Source: CAYSDH01 sp964429805
GTDB taxonomy: Bacteria > Bacteroidota > Bacteroidia > Flavobacteriales_D > JABDKJ01
Assembly (NCBI GenBank): GCA_964429805.1
Contig: CAYSDH010000080.1
Location: forward strand, 1-12,745
Direction of reading: 5' to 3'
DNA length: 12,745 nt
A program made the position numbers and the translations under genes. Each line of letters begins with the position of its first letter. The stretch's first letter is position 1. The notes under the pieces are model-generated. The model made no database searches, had not been told where the DNA came from, and saw only the letters and a program-made list of their open reading frames with translations. Shown here piece by piece: positions 8,035 through 12,745 of this stretch.

Positions 8035-8786
8035 AAATTAGCATCGTCACTGTCGGATTTAATTCTGCGAAGACCATTAAGCACACCATAGACTCTGTCT
8101 TGATGCAGACGCATGATGACGTGGAGTATATTATAGTTGATGGTGGTTCAACAGATGGCACCATGGACATTGTTGACTCATACGGTGATGCCATCTCAAA
8201 AAAGGTGTCAGAACCTGACAAAGGAATATATGACGCCATGAACAAAGGCTTGCGCATGGCCACAGGTGATGTCATTGGTATACTTAACTCTGATGATTTC
8301 TATGCTGACGCAGATGTATTGAGAGATGTATATCAACGCTTTGAAAGTGAAGACTCAGAATGTGTCTATGCCGATTTAGAATATGTAGATGCGGTTCATA
8401 CAGACAAGGTAATCAGGTACTGGAAGTCTGGTAAGTGGACCCCAAGTTCTTTTCTCAACGGCTGGATGCCACCACACCCTACGTTTTTTGTAAAGCGTCA
8501 GGCCTATGAAGAGTATGGTAATTATGACACTGCGTTTAGATCTTCGGCAGACTATGAGCTAATGCTTAGATTCTTGCACAAGAACAAGTTGTCAGTGTCT
8601 TATCTGCCTCGTGTCATTGTGAAAATGAGAACAGGGGGACAGAGTAACGCAAGTGTTTCTAATAGAGTCTCAGCAAACAAAGAGGACCAAATGGCATGGA
8701 AAAAAAATGGCCTTAGTCCTCGCTTTTACACGATAGCACTAAAGCCAATTAGAAAAATTTCACAGTACTTCAGAAGAAGCAACTGA
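8031..8786 (+). CDS. GT2-family glycosyltransferase, last gene of the polysaccharide operon
   Basis: A 251-residue inverting GT-A glycosyltransferase. The N-terminal fold opens with ISIVTVGFNSAKTI and continues with IIVDGGSTDGT (34-44), which binds the nucleotide. EPDKGIYDAMNKG (61-73) and the metal-binding acidic motif NSDDF (86-90) follow, then HPTFF (149-153) and SADYELMLRF with the probable catalytic base D174. The EPDKGIYDAMNKG block is characteristic of the WcaE/PssE-like branch used in exopolysaccharide synthesis. No membrane segment is evident, so it should act in the cytosol at the membrane surface. ATG 8031 overlaps the acetyltransferase stop as ATGA. The gene ends only 10 bp from the stop of the convergent barrel gene, which makes it the natural end of the operon. 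Confidence 0.93.
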   Translation: MKISIVTVGFNSAKTIKHTIDSVLMQTHDDVEYIIVDGGSTDGTMDIVDSYGDAISKKVSEPDKGIYDAMNKGLRMATGDVIGILNSDDFYADADVLRDVYQRFESEDSECVYADLEYVDAVHTDKVIRYWKSGKWTPSSFLNGWMPPHPTFFVKRQAYEEYGNYDTAFRSSADYELMLRFLHKNKLSVSYLPRVIVKMRTGGQSNASVSNRVSANKEDQMAWKKNGLSPRFYTIALKPIRKISQYFRRSN

Positions 8787-8794
8787 TACGTATC
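8785..8794. repeat. Perfect 10-bp palindrome between convergent stop codons
   Basis: GATACGTATC is its own reverse complement and fills almost the whole space between the two converging genes (stop codons at 8784-8786 and 8797-8799). It has no loop and no T tract, so it is not a normal intrinsic terminator. A binding site or chance is possible. I found no better terminator candidate at this junction. Confidence 0.3.
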
Positions 8795-8796
8795 GT

Positions 8797-9762
8797 TTAG
8801 AATTTAGCTCTCGCCTTTCTTCTTTTCTTGCGTCCCTTGAGCCATGCATGCTTAGACTTCGCATATCTGCTTCGCTCTTTAAGCACTCTACCCACAGTAA
8901 ACTGAGAAGTTAGGAAGCCATCTCTATTAGACTCAACTCCTCGCGGATTCTTTTGAGTTCCAGAGTAATTTTCTGGATAGTGATAGTTGTAAATCATTGC
9001 AGGGTCACCAAACGTCTCTTGAATAACTTCTGGCGTAGTTTGATTAGCAAGGGCAGCCGCTAGATCAGAGTCAAGCTCGCTGTCTAAAGCATAAGTGCTA
9101 CTAATATCATCTAAGTAGTCAGTTGCAGTAAGTCTGTATCCAAGCTCCCAACCAAATCTCCACTTCTTCTGGTGAGTGAAGTAAAGACCTATACCAACTG
9201 GAAAGGCTACAGTAAACTGTCCGTATTCTTTTTCTTGTCCTTCCGTTCTTAGTTCTCTTAAGTCGTACCAACCTTGCTCAAGGTCTTGAGTCGGATTTTG
9301 AAGAAAGCCTTGCGGGTTGTGCATGATACCAGCAACTCCTAAGAAACCATATAATCTGAAGTCAGGGTTGTAATATCCTTTACCTCCCACATCATTGTCA
9401 GAATAAAGAGTAAGCTCTCCTCTGAGTGAAAGCTCTTTGATGTTGTTTTTGAAATTCAAGTTACGTGCTCTACGCGGAGCATACTCTGTGTCTCTATCCC
9501 AACCAGAAACCTGTGCATAAGCAAAGCCACCAGTCACGGCAATAGTTCTCGTCATCTTGTATCTGACGTGCACACCAACCACATACTTGGTTTGATCTAA
9601 CTTGACATCGTGTATGAAGTCTCTACGAGACTCATCAGTTCCACCAATGTCACCAAGATAGTTCGATGCACCCAAGGAAAGCCCCGCGTCCCATCGAAAT
9701 TGTGCCGTGCCTTCGTTACTTAAAAAGGCAATAGCTATTAGTAAAAGGAGGATCCTTCTCAT
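8797..9762 (-). CDS. DUF6089-like outer-membrane beta-barrel protein
   Basis: A 321-residue secreted protein of unknown function, probably an outer-membrane beta-barrel. From ATG 9762 it begins with a signal peptide (MRR, then a leucine/isoleucine-rich core, cleavage likely after GTA at residue 20, before QF). The mature start, WDAGLSLGASNYLGDIGG (about 24-41), is the hallmark of the Bacteroidota DUF6089/OmpA-barrel-like group. Alternating aromatic and polar strands follow (for example RFGWELGYRL), and it ends with a strongly basic tail, KKRRKARAKF. It is longer than the roughly 200-250 residues I expect for this group; the extra length is an acidic, glutamine-rich insert around YALDSELDSDLAAALANQ. 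A longer reading from TTG 9789 is unlikely, because that codon lies inside the -7 promoter box. It is convergent with the polysaccharide operon and divergent from the oxidoreductase gene. Any role in glycan export would be speculation. Confidence 0.78.
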   Translation of the reverse strand: MRRILLLLIAIAFLSNEGTAQFRWDAGLSLGASNYLGDIGGTDESRRDFIHDVKLDQTKYVVGVHVRYKMTRTIAVTGGFAYAQVSGWDRDTEYAPRRARNLNFKNNIKELSLRGELTLYSDNDVGGKGYYNPDFRLYGFLGVAGIMHNPQGFLQNPTQDLEQGWYDLRELRTEGQEKEYGQFTVAFPVGIGLYFTHQKKWRFGWELGYRLTATDYLDDISSTYALDSELDSDLAAALANQTTPEVIQETFGDPAMIYNYHYPENYSGTQKNPRGVESNRDGFLTSQFTVGRVLKERSRYAKSKHAWLKGRKKRRKARAKF

Positions 9763-9786
9763 TTTGTGTTTAGTGTTAAGTATGGA

Positions 9787-9817
9787 CAAATATATATTCG
9801 CGTGCTACCTAAACAAA
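9787..9817 (-). promoter_or_regulatory. Bacteroidota-type promoter for the barrel gene
   Basis: On the minus strand, TTTG (9817-9814) and TATATTTG (9794-9787) are separated by 19 bp. This matches the Bacteroidota consensus TTTG-N19-21-TAnnTTTG exactly at all specified positions. A start site about 7 bp downstream, near 9780, would leave a leader of about 18 nt ending in AACACTAAACACAAA before ATG 9762. The leader is A-rich and has no Shine-Dalgarno sequence, as expected for this phylum. Confidence 0.7.
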
Positions 9818-9854
9818 TGTATCCCCTTGATTCTTATCATGGTTAAAGGGTATA

Positions 9855-9888
9855 TTGGATAATTTACGTTAGAGTGTTAATAAAGTTG
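9855..9888 (+). promoter_or_regulatory. Weak candidate promoter for the oxidoreductase gene
   Basis: TTG at 9855-9857 and TAAAGTTG at 9881-9888 (one mismatch to TAnnTTTG) are 23 bp apart, at the long end of spacing reported for flavobacterial promoters. It would give a leader of roughly 40 nt before ATG 9936. I saw no exact -7 box on the plus strand of this intergenic region. Confidence 0.25.
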
Positions 9889-9912
9889 CACTTTCTGGGC
9901 CTATAATTCCTA

Positions 9913-9940
9913 ACTCATGAACTGACTTTTGACTCATGAA
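9913..9940 (+). repeat. Direct repeat ACTCATGAA, second copy containing the start codon
   Basis: ACTCATGAA occurs at 9913-9921 and again at 9932-9940, offset by 19 bp. Each copy contains the palindrome TCATGA and an ATG. The first ATG (9917) opens a two-codon frame ending in TGA (ATG AAC TGA); the second (9936) starts the oxidoreductase. It could be a small duplication, an operator pair or a decoy start; chance is not excluded. Confidence 0.35.
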
Positions 9941-10895
9941 AAAAAATCAAGTCTGCGAATTGCTCAAAATTCAATATCCAATCATTCAGGCAGGCATGAT
10001 TTGGTGTTCTGGATGGGAACTTGCAAGTGCCAGTTCTAATGAAGGAATTCTCGGAGTAATCGGGTCTGGGTCAATGTATCCAGATATACTTGATGAGCAT
10101 ATTCAAAAGTGCAAGGCCAATACAGCTAATCCCTTTGCAGTCAACATTCCGCTGTTGTATCCACAAGTTGAAGATCATCTTGACATTATCATAAAACACA
10201 AAGTGCCAGTAGTCATCAGTTCTGCTGGAAATCCTAGAACATACACCGAGCGATTAAAGTCTCATGGCATTAAAGTGCTGCACGTGGTCTCCAGTGCCAA
10301 GTTTGCTGACAAGGCCGCTGCCGCAGGAGTAGATGCTGTGATTGCCGAAGGGTTTGAGGCTGGCGGTCACAATGGAAGGGAAGAAACCACCACACTTTGT
10401 CTAATTCCTGAAGTCGCAGAAAGAATAAATATTCCGCTGGTCGCTGCCGGTGGTATCGGTTCAGGCCGTGCCATGTTAGCTGCAATGAACCTTGGTGCAG
10501 ATGCTGTGCAAATTGGTTCTCGCTTTGTTGCTTCACAAGAAGCCTCCGCGCATCAGGCCTTTAAAGATGAAGTGGTGAAGGCCAAAGAGGGAGACACTCA
10601 GTTAACGCTTAAAGAGCTTACGCCTGTAAGGCTTCTAAAAAACGACTTTCATCAAAAAGTGGTAAACGCCTACGAGTCATGCCAGTCTGCGGAAGAACTC
10701 AAAGAGCTTCTCGGTAGAGGACGGGCCAAAAAGGGAATGTTTGAGGGAGACCTTGTAGAAGGAGAGCTAGAAATAGGACAAGTGTCTAGCCAGATTAACG
10801 AAGTAATGTCGGTCAAAGAAATTGTAGCTGAAATTCTTGAAGAGTTCAAGACTCAGTTAGCCATGCAACATTCGGCAGATCGTTTCGTATTCTGA
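9936..10895 (+). CDS. FMN-dependent nitronate monooxygenase / FabK-like enoyl-ACP reductase family protein
   Basis: A 319-residue cytosolic TIM-barrel flavoprotein of the 2-nitropropane dioxygenase family. Members either oxidise alkyl nitronates or, as FabK, reduce enoyl-ACP with NAD(P)H in fatty acid synthesis. Visible features: the N-terminal YPIIQAGMIW (14-23), VVISSAGNP (92-100), EGFEAGGHNG (138-147) with the active-site histidine H145, and the FMN-phosphate motifs AAGGIGSGRA (170-179) and GADAVQIGSRF (187-197). The C-terminal GQVSSQI segment (281-287) resembles one found in FabK-like proteins. The motifs I can see do not separate the two activities, so the annotation stays at family level. 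The ATG at 9936 is preceded by an A/T-rich leader and followed by a lysine-rich start. It is a single gene, divergent from the barrel gene, with 50 bp before the next gene. No link to the polysaccharide operon is evident. Confidence 0.88.
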   Translation: MKKNQVCELLKIQYPIIQAGMIWCSGWELASASSNEGILGVIGSGSMYPDILDEHIQKCKANTANPFAVNIPLLYPQVEDHLDIIIKHKVPVVISSAGNPRTYTERLKSHGIKVLHVVSSAKFADKAAAAGVDAVIAEGFEAGGHNGREETTTLCLIPEVAERINIPLVAAGGIGSGRAMLAAMNLGADAVQIGSRFVASQEASAHQAFKDEVVKAKEGDTQLTLKELTPVRLLKNDFHQKVVNAYESCQSAEELKELLGRGRAKKGMFEGDLVEGELEIGQVSSQINEVMSVKEIVAEILEEFKTQLAMQHSADRFVF

Positions 10896-10933
10896 TTGAT
10901 ACGCTAAGTGCATCTGAATCGTTCATTAATAGA

Positions 10934-10941
10934 TACTTTTG
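10934..10941 (+). promoter_or_regulatory. Candidate -7 box TACTTTTG next to the GTG start
   Basis: TACTTTTG is an exact TAnnTTTG match ending 4 bp before the GTG start of the FN3-like gene. No good -33 TTG lies 17-21 bp upstream (only TCTG at 10913-10916, 17 bp away). If used, transcription would begin at or within the start codon, implying a nearly leaderless mRNA. It may instead be a chance match in AT-rich sequence. Confidence 0.3.
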
Positions 10942-10945
10942 TTAA

Positions 10946-12697
10946 GTGAATAAGTCCTTCCTCCTTATAACAGCTATTTTGCTTTCCAGTGCGGTACTGG
11001 GGCAAGATTACGAGGCGCCAGTCCTTGACTGCGTGGAGGTAAATGGTGATGATGTAAACCTGATTTGGACGCCACCGGCTAACGTAAGTGGTGACTTTAA
11101 CGGTTATGAGATATACACCTACACCGAACTCGGAAATTTCAGCACTCAAATCGCTACGTACGGAGGTATTGGCCAAATCACTCACGTGCATACCGGAACT
11201 TTAGCTGCTACAGAATCTATACAATACTTCATTTTGGCCACTTACGGCCCTTCGGGAAATCTTGGACGAGTGTCCAGTGACACCATATCAAGCATAGACC
11301 TTTCTTTGTTTATAGATAACGGTACTGCCGCGCTGCTCGAATGGAACTATCCATTTCCTAACGATTCTGTGCCAGGTGCAGGTGAATATGAAGTGCAGAT
11401 GTTTTACCAAGGTGTGTGGAGCACTATCGGTACCACTGAGTTTGGTGACGAACAGTTTGAATACACGGTAGACGTATGTCATGGTTTTACCCCAGGCATC
11501 TTGCTCCGCTTTAGAGTGAGGTATCTGACAACTGCTTTTTGCGGAATATTGTCCAATGTCAGAGAGGGAATATTTCAGGACTTAAATCCACCGAGTGAAC
11601 CAATTATAGAAACTGTCACGGTTGACACGACCAATAATAAGGCGGTCATCTGCTGGCTCCCAAGCCCAGAAGCAGATACTGGAGGCTACATCGTTCAGTC
11701 AGACGACTTTATCAATGTGACAAATATTAACGACCCTAACGATTCCATGTATCTAAACCCGGCTTCGTTAGCCGCTTCGTTTAGTGAGGGCTATGTGGTC
11801 ATCGCGTATGACACGTGCATGACCAATTCTGGATTTAATACGGGCTCAGCCATAGACGCTACGCCCCAGTTTACATTGGTGCTCGACCTTGATTTTATCA
11901 CCTGCCAGCAAGCCGTTGAGGTGACTTGGAACTCTTATTTGAACTGGCCAGTAGGGGTGAGCCATTATGAAGTGTACGGAGGCTTGTTTGGACAACCAAT
12001 GATGCTTATTGATTCTGTAGGTCCGACTCAAAACTCAGCAATTCATGAAGGGGTAGAGCTTAACATGGACTATTGCTACATAGTCAAGGCCGTGCCTAAT
12101 GATGGCCGTAAAGAGTCGCTCTCTTCTAAGAGTTGCATTTTCACGGACTATCCAGATGTGCCTAACTATACATACCTGGCCAACGTCTCAGTTACGGGGC
12201 CTGCTCAAATAGAGCTTAAGGCGATAGTGGACACCACTTCTGCAAGATCCAACTATGCGTTTCAAAAACTAGACAGGTTTGGCGAAGAGTTTGACACATT
12301 CGTAACAGTGCCTCTTGAGGCAGCTTTGGGCGCTGCACAAGGAGAGATTACTGTTTTTGATAATGACGTAGTTACAGATGATAAAATCTTTAGCTACAGA
12401 CTCATCAGCCTAGACAGTTGTGGTATCGAGTTTGGAGTGTCTGACACGAGTAAAAACATCCTGCTCGAAATCTTCCCTGATGAAACCAACAGAACAAACA
12501 CGCTGACATGGCAGGCCTATGAGAAGTGGGCAGGCAATATTAGTGAGTACCATATTTATAGAGAGCTTGATGGGGAGTTCCTTCCGTTTCCTTATGCCGT
12601 GGTAGATTCCACGAGAAATTACTTTGTAGATGATCTAAACTCAGACCTTGATTACATCTTGAGTAGCAATGTGTGCTATTATGTAGAGGCCATTTAG
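10946..12697 (+). CDS. Secreted multi-module FN3-like protein, frame interrupted by TAG
   Basis: Secreted protein, 583 residues up to the first stop. It starts at GTG 10946; the codon just before is TAA, so no longer form exists. Residues 1-20 are a signal peptide (NKS, hydrophobic core, AVLGQ, cleavage near 19-20). The rest is about six tandem FN3/Ig-like modules, roughly 24-115, 116-212, 213-305, 306-400, 401-505 and 506 onward. Repeated cues are the B-strand tryptophan (LIWTPP, LEWNYP, VTWNSY, LTWQAY), a GYEIY/HYEVY/EYHIY strand, and a late CYIVKAV/CYYVEAI strand. Ten cysteines, mostly spaced about 20 apart late in modules, suggest disulfides. This layout is typical of Bacteroidota surface proteins that end in a gliding-motility/type IX secretion C-terminal domain, which would lie beyond the window. 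TAG 12695-12697 cuts module six before its last strand, while the frame stays open after it. No enzyme motif is seen; adhesion is a guess. Confidence 0.8.
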   Translation: MNKSFLLITAILLSSAVLGQDYEAPVLDCVEVNGDDVNLIWTPPANVSGDFNGYEIYTYTELGNFSTQIATYGGIGQITHVHTGTLAATESIQYFILATYGPSGNLGRVSSDTISSIDLSLFIDNGTAALLEWNYPFPNDSVPGAGEYEVQMFYQGVWSTIGTTEFGDEQFEYTVDVCHGFTPGILLRFRVRYLTTAFCGILSNVREGIFQDLNPPSEPIIETVTVDTTNNKAVICWLPSPEADTGGYIVQSDDFINVTNINDPNDSMYLNPASLAASFSEGYVVIAYDTCMTNSGFNTGSAIDATPQFTLVLDLDFITCQQAVEVTWNSYLNWPVGVSHYEVYGGLFGQPMMLIDSVGPTQNSAIHEGVELNMDYCYIVKAVPNDGRKESLSSKSCIFTDYPDVPNYTYLANVSVTGPAQIELKAIVDTTSARSNYAFQKLDRFGEEFDTFVTVPLEAALGAAQGEITVFDNDVVTDDKIFSYRLISLDSCGIEFGVSDTSKNILLEIFPDETNRTNTLTWQAYEKWAGNISEYHIYRELDGEFLPFPYAVVDSTRNYFVDDLNSDLDYILSSNVCYYVEAI

Positions 12698-12745
12698 TCT
12701 TTCAATCACTATGATAGATACCAAGTGAGTCGCGCTAATATCGAG
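12698..12745 (+). pseudogene. In-frame continuation of the FN3-like gene after the TAG
   Basis: Sixteen codons in the same frame follow the TAG without another stop and run off the window: SFNHYDRYQVSRANIE. This has the shape of an F-G loop followed by the last strand of an FN3-like module (an aromatic residue, then VSRxN), which is exactly what module six lacks. I read it as the rest of the same gene, separated by a nonsense codon; a sequencing error is the simplest alternative. Confidence 0.6.

Larger units (their letters stand above)
9763..9935. other. Divergent intergenic region
   Basis: 173 bp separates the starts of the barrel gene and the oxidoreductase gene. It holds the minus-strand promoter, a weak plus-strand promoter candidate and a duplicated ACTCATGAA next to the plus-strand start. 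It is AT-rich and contains no credible small gene: the only ATG-led frames are a few codons long. I see no RNA gene or riboswitch. Confidence 0.7.

Noticed and set aside
8772..8822. AGAAGAA / TTCTTCT as a terminator stem between the convergent genes
   Set aside because: The stem is only 7 bp, A/G-rich, with a loop of about 37 bp, and both arms are inside coding sequence. It does not look like an intrinsic terminator.
9772..9880. Direct repeat AGTGTTAA at 9772-9779 and 9873-9880 in the divergent intergenic region
   Set aside because: A repeated 8-mer somewhere in 173 bp of AT-rich DNA is not rare (roughly 0.2 expected pairs even at even base composition), and the copies are not symmetric around either promoter.
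9905..9910. TATAAT-like hexamer (TATAAT within CTATAATTCC) upstream of the oxidoreductase
   Set aside because: It resembles the E. coli -10 box, but the Bacteroidota primary sigma factor uses TAnnTTTG; AT-rich sequence makes this match unsurprising.
10886..10903. CGTAT/ATACG hairpin at the end of the oxidoreductase gene
   Set aside because: Five base pairs with an 8-nt loop and no following T tract; too weak to call a terminator.
10904..11191. 95-codon minus-strand open frame over the start of the FN3-like gene
   Set aside because: Antisense to a signal peptide and first module with clear family features; no start context or domain supports it.

Overview
The window looks like a chromosomal segment of a Bacteroidota bacterium, most likely Flavobacteriia or a close relative. 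The reasons are: exact TAnnTTTG promoter boxes (the Bacteroidota -7 element), A-rich leaders without strong Shine-Dalgarno sequences, a DUF6089-type outer-membrane barrel ending in a basic RRKARAKF tail, and a large secreted protein of tandem FN3-like modules of the kind seen in type IX secretion/gliding-associated proteins. I cannot assign a genus from sequence alone.

Region 1 (1-8786, + strand) is one dense exopolysaccharide/O-antigen-type operon of eight genes: GT4 glycosyltransferase (5' end outside the window), Wzy/O-antigen-ligase-like membrane polymerase, a second GT4, an extended-SDR nucleotide-sugar epimerase/dehydratase, an AsnB-type glutamine amidotransferase, a third GT4, a WcaF-like acetyltransferase and a GT2 glycosyltransferase. 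All junctions overlap or abut, except a 30-bp gap before the epimerase. That gap carries an exact TAnnTTTG box and a TTG start codon. Together the genes would make a nucleotide sugar, assemble a repeat unit with four glycosyltransferases, decorate it (acetylation and perhaps amidation) and polymerise it. No initiating phosphoglycosyltransferase, flippase or export genes are in view; they probably lie upstream.

Region 2 (8797-9935) holds a convergent minus-strand outer-membrane barrel gene and a 173-bp divergent intergenic region with a good Bacteroidota promoter for it. Region 3 (9936-10895, + strand) is an FMN-dependent nitronate monooxygenase/FabK-like oxidoreductase.

Region 4 (10946-12745, + strand) is a secreted multi-module FN3-like protein. 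Its frame is interrupted by TAG at 12695-12697, in the middle of the sixth module, and then stays open to the window edge with residues that look like the missing end of that module. This is the most notable anomaly: a recent nonsense mutation, a sequence error, or programmed readthrough. I saw no RNA genes, CRISPR arrays, insertion sequences or convincing intrinsic terminators, and no evidence of a wholly new system. The rest is a recognisable polysaccharide locus with ordinary neighbours.
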